Below, one piece after another: positions 20,013 to 29,163 of a stretch of DNA of 64,000 nt. The number at the start of each line of letters is the position of its first letter. Position 1 is the first letter of the stretch. The DNA lies in the NCBI GenBank assembly GCA_041394905.1, contig JAWKHJ010000005.1, positions 1 through 64,000 on the forward strand, written 5' to 3'. A program made the position numbers and the translations under genes. The DNA comes from RI-231 sp041394905 (GTDB taxonomy: Bacteria; Acidobacteriota; Terriglobia; Bryobacterales; UBA6623). Below the pieces are notes generated by a model that saw only the letters and a program-made list of their open reading frames with translations, did not search any database and was not told the DNA's origin.

Positions 20013-21958
20013 ATGCGCTTGCTTTCCATTGCGCTGCTCATTCTGGCGTTCGCTGGGCCCGGTCCGGCGGAAACACGCGAGATCGAGGTGCGCGTGGTCA
20101 AGGGCAAGCTTGTGCCTGGGGCGCTCGCGGCCTCCGACCTCATCCTCACCCAGGACGGAAAGCGCGCTGCGATCCTCGACGTTCGCTACGTGCCGCCTGT
20201 CGAGCAGTGGCGCGATGATCCTTCGCTCGCCGAGCCGACCTGGATCTATCTACTCAACCAGACGAACACGAAGGGTACGCCATGCTTCGTTCTCCCGGGC
20301 GTCGACAGCTTCCTCAGATCTGAGTTGCCGCCGGGCGTGCAGATCTCCGTCGCCGGCCTGCCTTTCACCCATCAGACGAAACCTCTGCGCAGCCGCATTC
20401 CGGAGTGGATCGAGGCCTCGACGTGGAGTTATGGAGGCTGGCAGGCAGCGACTCCGCCCGATGTGGACCGAAAGCAACTCGGCGGATACGACGCCAACTT
20501 CGAGGACCGCTTCGCTGCGCTCGTATATGGTGATCTCTTCTCCCGGCTTGCCAAGCGACGAGGCAAGAAGGTCGTCGTGCTTTTGCGCTCCGAGCGCGAT
20601 GTTCCGGTCCCTCCCGAGTCTCTCCAGGCTCTTGCAGTCACCGCCGCGCGCAACCGCATCACCCTGCAGTTGGGTATGTATCCCATCACGGAGGCCACAC
20701 CAGACAGGCTCTCCCGTCTCGTTGGTTCGACAGGCGGGCAGATGGCGCGGTATGCCCCGACTACGCGGGTTCAAGCTCAAGGGTCTTCATTGATGGGTGG
20801 GGGAATGGGCCTCTCGGCGGGCCCGGGGATTTTTCCCCTGACGGACCAGGAGATGTCCTTGTGGGCGGACGTGGGGATTACGAGTCCCCTCCGCACCACG
20901 GGTAGTAGACCGGGCGCCAAGAGTAGACCGGACGCCACGAGTTGCCGCGACGGATTCTTCGCATTCGATATGTTGCGAACGGCCGTCCAATCTGCCGGAG
21001 ACTACTACGTCGTGCGCTTTGAGTCCGCGCCTGACTCCGCCGGATGCTCGGGTCGACGTCACCGCGCCGAAGCTTCGCGTCGAGCTCTCGAGGCCGGGGC
21101 CAGCGTTACAGGCTCCCACAGAGTCCCCGCCACCCAACGAGATGCTCCTGCTGAATGAGTTGCTCGATGCACCGGCCGCCGAGGATGCGCCAGTGCACGT
21201 GGTATCAGTCAGCTCAGGGATGTCAGCGGCGATGAGTGCGCCGTGAGCGCCATCAGCGTTCGGCCACATGACGTCGCCACAGTCGAGAAACCGAACGGGA
21301 CAACCGTGAGCTTTGCGGGGCTCATACGCGCGAGGAACATTGACACCGAAGCGCTGCCGACATACGAGATCGTCAATTTCACCACGCGGTTCCCGGCTGA
21401 GCAGTGGACGACTCTCCGCGCGAACCCGCAGGCCTACTTGCAGCTCTATCAAGCCTTTCAGCTCACGCCCGGGCGCTACCAATGGGACCTGGCGTTGCAC
21501 GACCGGCTCTCCGGAAAGATGAGCGTCTATCGCACGCAGGTCGACGTACCGGATTTGAGCGGGCCCTCGACCGTGGGTCCGCTGTACCTGGGCGTTCTGC
21601 GTGGTGCCCGCATCCGCGGCTCGTCACCTTGCTGGCAGACCGCTCGAGCGAAGCGCCGCCGGATGATATCTACCTACAAGGCGATCGAATCGCCGCGCAG
21701 CTGGCGCTCTACCAGCCCACCGAGGAGGAGCTCTCAGCCGCGGAGGCGGGCCGCGCACGGCTCCGGCTCTTCCGTGCCGAGAAGGAACAGCCCGAGATCG
21801 ACTGTGAGCTCAGGGCATCGTCCCATCCTCAAATTCAGCGGATCCACTTCCGCGCGACCGTCCTGACAGAGGATCTGGAGCCCGGCGCTTACCGCGTGGT
21901 CGCCGTCTTGCCCGGCGGCCGCCACGTCGAGCGTACGATCACCGTGGCGGAGCAGTAA
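20013..21958 (+). CDS. Secreted VWFA-related protein (acidobacterial type), frameshifted
   Basis: ATG at 20013 gives MRLLSIALLILAFAGPGPAE, a Sec signal peptide. The next 300 residues follow the outline of the VWFA-related domain common in Acidobacteria: an early V-x-V-x-N/K-G-K-L segment, WIYLLNQTNTKGTPCFVLPG, then RRGKKVVVLLRSERDVP and RNRITLQLGMYPITEATPDR with LVGSTGGQMARYA near the end. Frame changes near 21035, 21246 and 21610 are needed to reach VTAPKLRVELSRPG, then SVRPHDVATVEKPNG and finally PGAYRVVAVLPGGRHVERTI at 21958, for about 648 residues. The metal-ion motif DxSxS is not evident. Function is unknown; such proteins are usually exported. A split into two genes at 21243 is possible. 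Confidence 0.6.
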
Positions 21959-21970
21959 GCAAAAACTGGC

Positions 21971-22227
21971 CTACCCTTGAGCGCGCGATAGATGGCGTTT
22001 GATGCTCCTATCGCTTTGAAAAACAGATCGATCAGCGTCTCGCCGGCTTGCACGCCGCTTCTGAGGATGCGCAGAAGAGGGCGGCGTTCGGCCCCATGCA
22101 GCGAATGAAGTCCACAAAGCGCTTCGACAGCTACCGACTGCTTGAGGCGCCAAAGGGCCGCTGGGTGCCAGATCGCGAACGGCCTTAGTTGCCCGTCTCT
22201 CCAGGTCATCTGAAGCTGTTTCGACAT
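21971..22227 (-). CDS. Possible small hypothetical protein
   Basis: Downstream of the broken gene at 22206-23001 a frame beginning MSKQLQMTWRDGQLRPFAIW at 22227 continues SGVQAGETLIDLFFKAIGAS with plausible amphipathic helices, but has no natural stop before it enters the antisense of the VWFA-like gene. A sister frame ends cleanly at 21971. One indel could join them into about 85 residues. No family recognised, and the ribosome site is unclear. Could equally be non-coding. Confidence 0.2.
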
Positions 22228-23001
22228 CCTTGGTTCGCAATCTCGTAGGCCGTTTGGTTTAGCTCGACGATGCCGTCAATCATCTTTTGTACGGCTTCGT
22301 CTCGCGCCTGTTGCATCAGCCGACTCAGCTTTCGGACGGTATTTCGATACCCTCCGCGATGCCGTGCGACATCGTCTCGGCTGCTTTTCGCCATGCTGGA
22401 TCGGCCATCAACACCAGGAGCGCAGCAAGAAGCGCGATCACCACCAAGATTAATCCCAGCGCAACCGTATTGTTCTGACGGGCAGAGGCCGCGCTCGCGG
22501 CTTCACGCCGCTCTGCGCTACGAGTCGTTCTAGGTTGGCAAGGAGCGTGCGCGTTTGCGGAGCTGAACCTCGGACAAGAGATTGCCCTCGGCTGACGAGC
22601 AACGAGCACGCTGGCGAGCGTTCCAAGTTGATCCACAACCTCTGCGCCGCGCCCTCCGCCGAGGCTCCTCCTCCGCTTCCTTTCGCACCACCGGCGCGTA
22701 AAGCCCGCAAAGTCGGGCCCCCAGGGTCGACGACTCCGTCGGCCGAGCCCATTGGCCTGCTGGAATCTTCGAATGGCTTCTGAGAGCGCCGTATCGCAAA
22801 CGCCATCGCGGGGCTGTTTGAACGCCGTGCCAGCCGCGCCGCCGCGCGACGGCAATGCGCGCGTGAGAAGGCAGATGATCAAAACCGGTCGACCGCCCAG
22901 TTCTTGCATTGCGCGCCTCGTCGAATCCCCACGGCAGCGACGAGACTATCCGCCGCCTCGATCGCCTTGCGCTCACTACGGCTCTTCCGCTCGATTTCCA
23001 T
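22206..23001 (-). CDS. Peptidoglycan-binding-like domain protein with TM helix, heavily frameshifted
   Basis: ATG at 23001 gives MEIERKSRSERKAIEAADSL. Stitching frames (slips near 22900, 22750, 22470-22490 and 22360-22380) yields LIICLLTRALPS, DGVCDTALSEAIRRFQQANG, then DGVVDPGGPTLRAL, a glycine-rich linker, a coiled segment RTLLANLERLVAQS, a hydrophobic helix TVALGLILVVIALLAALLVL and a C-terminal charged helix NTVRKLSRLMQQARDEAVQK, stopping at 22206. The AI-x2-FQ...DG-x-VDPGG-x-TL pattern resembles peptidoglycan-binding-like modules found in cell-wall-targeting proteins and effectors. Predicted as a single-pass membrane protein of about 260 residues. The number of breaks leaves real decay as an option. 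Confidence 0.45.
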
Positions 23002-23128
23002 GCACGCCCTCCCCAGGCAAGAAGACACGAGCAAGGTGAGAATACGCGAGTCTTTAGACCGCGAATATCCTGCGAACGGTCTAATTGGAGCATCGCCGCG
23101 GCATTACAGCCGGGCCGTCAACCGCTCT

Positions 23129-23804
23129 TTAGGCCGGGCGGCGAGATCGGTCCCCCACGAAGATCACGTGCCGACTGCCCTTGTTTCCTCGCGCCCGCAC
23201 ACGGACGGTCCGCGCTTGGAAACCCTGCCTCCGCAACCGATGTTCGAAGTCCCGCTCTGCCCAGGCCGACCACACCGCCAACCGTCCGCTGGCCGTAGCG
23301 CGCGGTGCAGCCGCGCAACGCCCGGTTCGCCGTAGATGTCGCTGTTGCCGGACGAGGTCAACGCCGCCGGGCCGTTGTCGACGTCGAGCAGAATGGCGTC
23401 AAACCTGCCGACGCTCTGTCGAAGCACCGCCCCTACGTCGGCAAGCGTCAGATGGACGCGCCGATCCGCCAGGGATCGCCCGCGAGCGGCCCTAGCGGCC
23501 CTCGGTTCCACTCGGCCACCTCGGGCACCAACTCCGCCACCGTCACGCTCGCGTCGGCGGGCAGAAGGTCGAGCGCAGCGCGCAAGGTGAAGCCCATGCC
23601 CAGGCCGCCCACCAGTACGCTCGGCTTCTGCGCCCGGCCAGATCCTCGCAAGCGACCTCCGCCAGAGCCTTCCGACCCGTGGACACGGCTCGACATCAGC
23701 TCCACGCCGTCGACGACGATCGAGTACTCGTCGTCGCGCTGCTTCAATCGCACGTCGCCGCCGTCGGGGGTTTTCGTACGGCCGAGCTCGACCCACGGCT
23801 TCAC
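23129..23804 (-). CDS. Spermidine-synthase-like methyltransferase-fold protein, frameshifted
   Basis: GTG at 23804 overlaps the dipeptidase stop (GTGA) and begins VKPWVELGRTKTPDGGDVRL. Landmarks are YSIVVDGVELMSSRVHGSE, SVLVGGLGMGFTLRAALDLL (nucleotide-binding GGLGMG), VTVAELVPEVAEWNRGPLG and RFDAILLDVDNGPAAL (DVDNGP, equivalent to the DxxDP catalytic stretch of aminopropyltransferases). Frame changes near 23465 and 23300 lead to GRLAVWSAWAERDFEHRLRR and a stop at 23129-23131, total about 225 residues. Shorter than SpeE and lacking its N-terminal beta domain, so it need not make spermidine; many such proteins are uncharacterised methyltransferases. Coupled to the dipeptidase gene. Confidence 0.75.
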
Positions 23805-25053
23805 GCCAATGCCGCCCGAGCCACGCGGAGCACGTTGCCGCCGAGGATTTTTCGGATCTGATCGTCCTTGAATCCGCGCTGCACCATCCCGACGGTGAAC
23901 AGCGGCCAGTTCGTCCAGGCGACGCTCTCGTTCATGGCGGCCGTGGTCTGGAAGTCATCCTCTGGCCAGAGCGAAGCGAAGCGTTCGCGCTGCTTGGCAC
24001 GCGGCGGAATCTTGCGGCTCTCCGCGGCGGCGTATTGCGAGGTGTAGGCCGTGTCAGTTCCGATCGCCACGCGTTCGGCCCCGAACTTCTTCACTGCGTA
24101 TTCGAGATGATCGATCAGCGCCGCGATGTCACCGCTGCGACGCAGAAAGCGCGGGATGCAACAGATCCCGACATAGCCGTCGGTGTCCGCGATGGCGCGT
24201 ATGACCTCGTCCGGTTTGGAGCGAATGTGCGGATAGATGCCGCCGCAGGTGGTGTGGCTCGCCACCATCGGCTTGCTTGACTGCTTGGCCGCCTCCAGAC
24301 TTGTCTGCCAGCCCGAGTGCGCGACGTCGACGATCACTCCTACTCGGTTCATCTCCGTGACAGCCGCTCGCCCAAAGTCGCTCAGGCCGCCGTTGGCCGT
24401 CTCCGCGCAGCCGTCGCCTAGGCGGTTGCGGCGGTTGTAGGTCACGTACCATGTGACGCCAAGCTCAAAAAAGATACGCACATACCGCAATTCGTCTTCG
24501 ACCGAGAGCCACTGCTGGTCAGCGGAACGCCGTTGCCGGTGAAATAAAGACAGCCCGCCGTCGGCGCGCCTTTTCTGGTCGTCGGGCGTCACGGCCTGGC
24601 GCAGCACGCCGCGCAGGTGGTCGGTGAGGAAGGTGAAGTGCGCCAAGCGTTGATCAGGCGCACCGGTCGCTGCTCTCCTCACCGCAGTTCTGGAAGATGC
24701 ACGTCATCCCCGCTGCATTCAGGCCCGCACAAATCCTCGCGCTCGGCTCACGGTGGCTGCGCGTGTCATCGACATGTCGTCTTCGCGCTGGTCCTGCAAC
24801 TCCATGTCGCCGCCGCCCTCTTCCATCAGGGCGCGCACCGCGTCGCCGTCCACCGAGGCCGCGGCGCGAAGCCGTACGCGTCGAAGACGAGCGAGTTGCG
24901 ATGTAGCGCGAGCCCAGTCGAGGTCGCGCTTGCTGGGCTTGAGGATGGCGAGCGCCGTTCGCCGATCGCGCCGATGCGGTCGCAGCTTTGGGCAGAGAGC
25001 TGCGCAGCCGCTGCGAGCGAGCCGGTGGCGCCGAGGAATTGTCGACGATTCAT
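23801..25053 (-). CDS. Tat-exported membrane dipeptidase (peptidase M19), frameshifted
   Basis: ATG at 25053 gives MNRRQFLGATGSLAAAAQLS, a twin-arginine signal (RRQFLG). The conserved core lies in the last frame: LGVTWYVTYNRRNRLGDGCA, then GGLSDFGRAAVTEMNRVGVI, VDVAHSGWQTSLEAAKQSSK, MVASHTTCGGIYPHIRSKPD and VAIGTDTAYTSQYA. The H in VDVAHS and the H in ASHT are M19 metal-site positions. The expected N-terminal HxD zinc motif is not seen: that segment reads NSLVFDAYGFAPRPR. Breaks near 24930, 24850, 24700 and 24640 interrupt residues 40-150. The family hydrolyses dipeptides, often with a D-amino acid. GTGA overlap with the spermidine-synthase-like gene. Confidence 0.75.
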
Positions 25054-25077
25054 CGCGATCCAGCTTAGCGCGATGCA

Positions 25078-25104
25078 TTGTCCGCCAGAGCGCTCGCGTA
25101 CAAT
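25078..25104 (+). promoter_or_regulatory. Possible sigma-70 promoter before DinB gene
   Basis: TTGTCC at 25078-25083 and TACAAT at 25099-25104 are separated by 15 bases, shorter than ideal. Transcription would begin near 25111, about 25 bases before the DinB ATG, and the GAGGAG ribosome site at 25116-25121 falls inside the leader. The divergent dipeptidase starts 25 bases to the left. Confidence 0.35.
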
Positions 25105-25134
25105 AGCGGGGTCCACGAGGAGACACTCAATCCC

Positions 25135-25641
25135 ATGACCCCGGAAGAAGCGAAGACCATCGCGGCCTTTCTCGCCGCCGACTACGAGCAGGAGATGCAG
25201 ACAACCGCCAATGTCCTCTCCGCCGTACCAACCGACCATCTGGACTACCAGCCCGACGCGAAGTCCAAGACCGGGCTCGGCCTGGTTCGCCACATCACGC
25301 TGGAAGACGAGTGGCTTCTCAGCAGCATCGCCAACGGTGAATTCACTCCGCCGCCGGATGACTCGGACGCCTGCGGCATCATGACGCCGGCCGAAGCCGT
25401 CGCCCAGTACAAAGACCGCGTCCACGCGGCGCTCGACCGGGTGAAGGCCATGTCCGGGGATCAACTTGTCTCCGTGATCGACTTCTTCGGCATGATGCAG
25501 ATGCCGGCAGTCGCCTACCTCTCGCTTGCGATGAAGCACTCGGTGCATCACCGCGGACAGTTGAGCTCCTACCTCCGCGCGATGGGCGGCAAAGTGCCCA
25601 GCATCTACGGGCCCAGCGCCGACGTCCCGATGGAAGGCTAG
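25135..25641 (+). CDS. DinB-family metal-binding protein
   Basis: ATG at 25135 (ribosome site GAGGAG at 25116-25121) gives 168 residues forming a predicted four-helix bundle. The three metal-ligand histidines of DinB/YfiT proteins appear in GLVRHITLEDEWLLS and MKHSVHHRGQLSSYLRAM (the H-x3-H-R-G-Q signature). Family members (PF12867/PF05163) are often thiol-dependent transferases or uncharacterised; substrate is unknown. Followed at 25659 by the methyltransferase gene, 17 bases away, so the two may be one transcript. Confidence 0.9.
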   Translation: MTPEEAKTIAAFLAADYEQEMQTTANVLSAVPTDHLDYQPDAKSKTGLGLVRHITLEDEWLLSSIANGEFTPPPDDSDACGIMTPAEAVAQYKDRVHAALDRVKAMSGDQLVSVIDFFGMMQMPAVAYLSLAMKHSVHHRGQLSSYLRAMGGKVPSIYGPSADVPMEG

Positions 25642-25658
25642 TAGGCCACAATGGGTCG

Positions 25659-27035
25659 ATGGTTCTAACCCTCGCCGACGACGCCCAGTTCGCCGCTGCC
25701 AAGCGTACCTTAGATGAGTGCGGATTCAACGAAAGCGGACTGGCCGATCCGGCCGGCGAGGACGACCCGAAAGCCTTACTCGCGAGCCTGTTCTTGCAGG
25801 GCGCAAGCGTGCCCGTGGAGCGCGTTCGCCGGCTGATTCCGGCTGAGGGCTTTGACGCGCTACTCGAGCTCGGCCTATTCGAGGAACAAGGCGAATCCAT
25901 CCGAGCAGCTGGGCTGCTCTATCCCCTCGCCGGCTTGCACATCGCCTCCGATTTCCCCGGCCGCGACCTTGGCGGCGAGGATTTCGTCTTCCCGGCCATT
26001 TCGCAACAGACCTGGGAGTACTTGAGCATCCTGCCGGACGACCCGTGCGGCTCGCTGCTCGAGATTGGGACCGGCTCGGGCGCGGCGGCGTTGCTAGCCT
26101 CGCGCTACGCCGATTCCGTCACTGCGACGGATATCAGCCCGCGTTGCGTACTTTTCGCGGAGTTCAACCGCAGACTCAACGCGGTGGACGGCGTCATTTT
26201 CCAGCAAGCCGACGTCTTTGACGGTCTGCCGCCCGAGGCAACCTTCGACCGCATCGTCGCCCACCCGCCCTACGTGCCTTTGACCGGCAAGCAGGAGGCT
26301 TACCGCCACGGCGGCCCGGACGGCGAAGCGCTGCTGCGGCGTCTACTCGGAGGACTCGCAGATCGCCTGCGCCCCGGCGGCACTTGCCACCTGGCCACGC
26401 TTGGGCTCGATACGCTAGAAGGCCCTCTCGAGCGACGCCTCCGCGGGATGCTCGGCGCCCACGAAGCAGAATTCGACCTCTTGCTCGTGGAGCGCGAAGT
26501 GCTCACGCCGCTCGAGTTCGTGCTGCCCTGGAAAGAGGGCGAGGACATGACCTTCGAGGAAGCCTGGGGACTGAGCCAAGCGCTCCAGACGGCGAAGGCG
26601 CGTGCTCTAGTACGCTGCTCCATCTTGCTCGAGCGCCGCGCCACGCCCGGCGAACCCAAAACCCTGCGGCGCAAGGGCGGGCCGGCAACCGGCGCGCCCG
26701 AGATGGCGCAAGAGTTGCACCGCGAACGCCCGGAAGCCGACTGGGACGAGTTACTCGACGCGAGCCCGGAAATCATCGGCGAGATCGAGCTCGAAAGCAT
26801 CAGCCTGCCAACCGAGGACGGTTGGCGGGCGCGCACGCACATCCTCAATGCGCAATACCCCTTCGTCTTCCGCACCGATTGCCCAGCGTGGGCCGTCGAG
26901 CTGATCGGCCGCATTGACGGCGCGCGAACGTTCCGCGAGCTGCTCGATCCGGTAGACGTCGACCAGGATGAGGTAGAAATCTTCCTCGAGTGCCTGCTCG
27001 AAGCCGGCGTTCTCAACGTCCCTCGCGAGGGCTGA
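25659..27035 (+). CDS. HemK-like N5-glutamine methyltransferase-type protein
   Basis: The 458-residue protein has a central class I methyltransferase domain: SLLEIGTGSGAAALLASRYA (SAM-binding GTGSG), SVTATDISPRCVLFAEFN, and FDRIVAHPPYVPLTGKQEA, where HPPY stands for the NPPY motif of HemK/PrmC-type N5-glutamine and N6-adenine methyltransferases. About 110 residues precede it with an acidic, helical wing, and about 180 follow, ending in DGARTFRELLDPVDVDQDEV and a short winged-helix/PqqD-like segment. The target, a protein glutamine or something else, is not evident. It is far longer than PrmC (about 280 residues), which argues against a simple release-factor methylase. Confidence 0.8.
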   Translation: MVLTLADDAQFAAAKRTLDECGFNESGLADPAGEDDPKALLASLFLQGASVPVERVRRLIPAEGFDALLELGLFEEQGESIRAAGLLYPLAGLHIASDFPGRDLGGEDFVFPAISQQTWEYLSILPDDPCGSLLEIGTGSGAAALLASRYADSVTATDISPRCVLFAEFNRRLNAVDGVIFQQADVFDGLPPEATFDRIVAHPPYVPLTGKQEAYRHGGPDGEALLRRLLGGLADRLRPGGTCHLATLGLDTLEGPLERRLRGMLGAHEAEFDLLLVEREVLTPLEFVLPWKEGEDMTFEEAWGLSQALQTAKARALVRCSILLERRATPGEPKTLRRKGGPATGAPEMAQELHRERPEADWDELLDASPEIIGEIELESISLPTEDGWRARTHILNAQYPFVFRTDCPAWAVELIGRIDGARTFRELLDPVDVDQDEVEIFLECLLEAGVLNVPREG

Positions 27036-27097
27036 AGCCGGATTTGTGCAACAGACTGCGGGCCTGCGGCATCTGCAATTTGTAAGGAGAGAATTCT

Positions 27098-27595
27098 ATG
27101 CCTGCTGTCGCAAACAAAATCGCTAACCCCACCAAAAATAGTCTTCCTGAGAATGTGCGTGAGACCGTGATCGGACTCCTGCAGGGATCCCTGGCGGATT
27201 CCGCCGACCTACAGTTTCAAGCCAAAACCGCACACTGGAACGTGAAAGGCGCGAACTTCATCGCCCTGCACGAACTGTTCGACCAAGCACACGCCGAAAC
27301 CATCGCATGGACCGACACGATCGCCGAGCGTTTGGTGATGCTGGGCGGTGTGGCCGAAGGAAACGTGCAAGCCGTGGCGAAGAACACCCGCTTGCCTGAG
27401 TACTCACTGCAAATCAAGGAATCCTCAGCGCACGTCGAGGCGTTCTCGACCGCTCTCGCCGCCTACGGCAAGACGATTCGGAACAACATCGACAAGGCTG
27501 ACGAGGCCGGCGACAAGGACACCGCAGACCTGTTTACGGGCATCTCGCGTGCTGTCGACAAGATGCTCTGGTTCGTCGAGTCGCACAACCAGTAA
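27098..27595 (+). CDS. dps: Dps ferritin-like DNA-protection protein
   Basis: ATG at 27098 has AAGGAGA at 27084-27090. The 165-residue four-helix protein carries the inter-subunit ferroxidase ligands: H46 in AKTAHWNVKG, H58 and D62 in ALHELFDQAH, D73 and E77 in WTDTIAERLV. Dps dodecamers oxidise ferrous iron with peroxide and coat DNA in stationary phase or under oxidative stress. The N-terminus has two or three lysines that could contact DNA. The coding region is less GC-rich than its neighbours, as expected for a highly expressed gene. A strong hairpin follows the stop. Confidence 0.95.
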   Translation: MPAVANKIANPTKNSLPENVRETVIGLLQGSLADSADLQFQAKTAHWNVKGANFIALHELFDQAHAETIAWTDTIAERLVMLGGVAEGNVQAVAKNTRLPEYSLQIKESSAHVEAFSTALAAYGKTIRNNIDKADEAGDKDTADLFTGISRAVDKMLWFVESHNQ

Positions 27596-27602
27596 ACGGC
27601 AT

Positions 27603-27628
27603 GGCGCGCGTGCTCGCGCACGCGCGCC
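27603..27628. terminator. Bidirectional hairpin between dps and the aldehyde dehydrogenase gene
   Basis: A perfect 10-bp stem, GGCGCGCGTG pairing with CACGCGCGCC around the six-base loop CTCGCG, starts seven bases after the dps stop and ends six bases before the stop of the convergent dehydrogenase gene. No U-run follows on either strand, so termination may need Rho or rely on the stem alone. It is the most stable hairpin I noticed between genes. Confidence 0.7.
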
Positions 27629-27634
27629 GCCCAA

Positions 27635-29104
27635 TCAGAACTTGCGCGACCACTCCTCCGGCCAGCGCTCCACCACGACTTTTTCCTGGGTGTAAAACTG
27701 CACCCCGTCGCGTCCCTGGGCGTGTAGGTCACCAAAAAAGCTTTCCTTCCATCCACTAAATGGAAAATACGCCATTGGTGCGGCTACTCCCACGTTGATC
27801 CCCACATTCCCCACTTCCGCTTCGTATCGGAACTGTCTGGCGGCCCGACCGCTCGAGGTGAACAGGCACGCCATGTTGCCGTAGGCGCCCGAGTTGATCC
27901 GCTCGATCGCCTGTTCCACCGTATCCACCGCCATCAGCGCCAGCACTGGGCCGAAGATCTCCGTGCGCGCCACTTCGCTTTCCGGCAGCAGGTCTTCGAG
28001 GATCGTCGGACGGACGAAGCTGCCACGCTCACATCCGGCAATGCTCGTTCCCCGCCCGTCCACGCGCACTCGCGCGCCTTCCGATTCCGCCTGACCAATC
28101 AACGTCTCGATGCGCTCCCGGCTCGCTTGAGTGATCACCGGTCCCATTTCGATGTCGCCTTCGAGGCCGTAGCCGACTTTACGCGACGCCGCGATGTCCG
28201 CCATAGCCTGGGAGAACGGCTCGCGCGCCTCGCCCACGGGGATAGCGAGCGAAGAGGCCAAGCAACGCTGCCCCGCGCACCCGAAGGCGCTATCCGCTGC
28301 GATCTTCGCGGTCATCTCGAAATCCGCGTCGGGCAGGACGACGATGGGGTTCTTTGCGCCACCCTGGCACTGCACGCGCTTCCCGAAGCCGCCGCGCGGG
28401 CGTAGATGTGGCGCGCGACCGAAAGTCGAGCCGACGAAGCTGACGGCGCGGATCGTCGGGTGATCGAGGATTGCGTTGACCGTATCGCTGTCGCCATGGA
28501 CGAGGTTGACCACGCCGGGCGGCAGTCCGCTTCTTCCATCAGCCGCGTAAGCTTGTCCATCGTCAACGGCACGCGCTCGGAGGGTTTGATGATGCAGGCG
28601 TTGCCGCAAACGATGGCGTAGGGCAGGAACCACATCGGAATCATGCCGGGGAAGTTGAACGGCGTGATGATGGCGCAGACGCCGACGGGCTGGCGAATCA
28701 TCAGCTCGTCGATGCCGCGCGCGATGTCTTCCGAGAGATAGCCCTGTAGCAGCGACGGCGCGCCGCAGGCGACTTCCACGTTTTCGATGGCGCGTTGCAG
28801 CTCGCCGCGCGCCTCGGCCAACGTCTTGCCGCACTCGAGCGTAATCAGCCGGGCGGTTGCTTCGAAGTCGCGCTCCAGCAGCGCCTTGAGCCGGTAGAGA
28901 AACTGCGCGCGTTCGTTCGGCGGCACGCGCCGCCATTTTCTGGGCGCGGGCAGCGGCCTGGGCGGCCACGTCGACCGACATAGCGGGCGAACGCGGCGCA
29001 CGCGCCAGCACCTCGCCAGTCGCTGGGTTGTCGACGTCGATCCATTCTTCGCCGCCGGGCATCCATTGGCCGCCGATGTAATTGAGCAATTCCGGTGTCG
29101 CCAT
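27635..29104 (-). CDS. mmsA: CoA-acylating methylmalonate-semialdehyde dehydrogenase, frameshifted
   Basis: ATG at 29104 gives MATPELLNYIGGQWMPGGEE. Frame changes near 28925 and 28525-28545 are needed, with a further disturbance near 28395; the middle frame carries LITLECGKTLAEARGELQRA, IRQPVGVCAIITPFNFPGMI and PMWFLPYAIVCGNACIIKPS. The last frame has the catalytic cysteine in FGCAGQRCLASSLAIPVG, CQGGAKNPIVVLPDADFE, and the MmsA-specific end GINVGVAAPMAYFPFSGWKE then FFGDLHAQGRDGVQFYTQEK. These mark the CoA-dependent subfamily that turns methylmalonate or malonate semialdehyde into propionyl- or acetyl-CoA in valine, beta-alanine and inositol breakdown. Length about 489 residues is normal. 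Confidence 0.87.
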   Translation of the reverse strand: MATPELLNYIGGQWMPGGEEWIDVDNPATGEVLARAPRSPAMSVDVAAQAAARAQKMAARAAERTRAVSLPAQGAAGARLRSNRPADYARVRQDVGRGARRAATRHRKRGSRLRRAVAATGLSLGRHRARHRRADDSPARRRLRHHHAVQLPRHDSDVVPALRHRLRQRLHHQTLRARAVDDGQAYAADGRSGLPPGVVNLVHGDSDTVNAILDHPTIRAVSFVGSTFGRAPHLRPRGGFGKRVQCQGGAKNPIVVLPDADFEMTAKIAADSAFGCAGQRCLASSLAIPVGEAREPFSQAMADIAASRKVGYGLEGDIEMGPVITQASRERIETLIGQAESEGARVRVDGRGTSIAGCERGSFVRPTILEDLLPESEVARTEIFGPVLALMAVDTVEQAIERINSGAYGNMACLFTSSGRAARQFRYEAEVGNVGINVGVAAPMAYFPFSGWKESFFGDLHAQGRDGVQFYTQEKVVVERWPEEWSRKF

Positions 29105-29163
29105 AGCTGGATGATGATTATCCCACGGCCTCGTCCTGGCCCTGCTACGCTCGGAAAAGAGCC

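Noticed and set aside
21243..21246. In-frame TGA as possible recoding or selenocysteine site in the VWFA-like gene
   Set aside because: No SECIS-like hairpin seen and the surrounding gene has two other frame changes, so an indel is the simpler cause.
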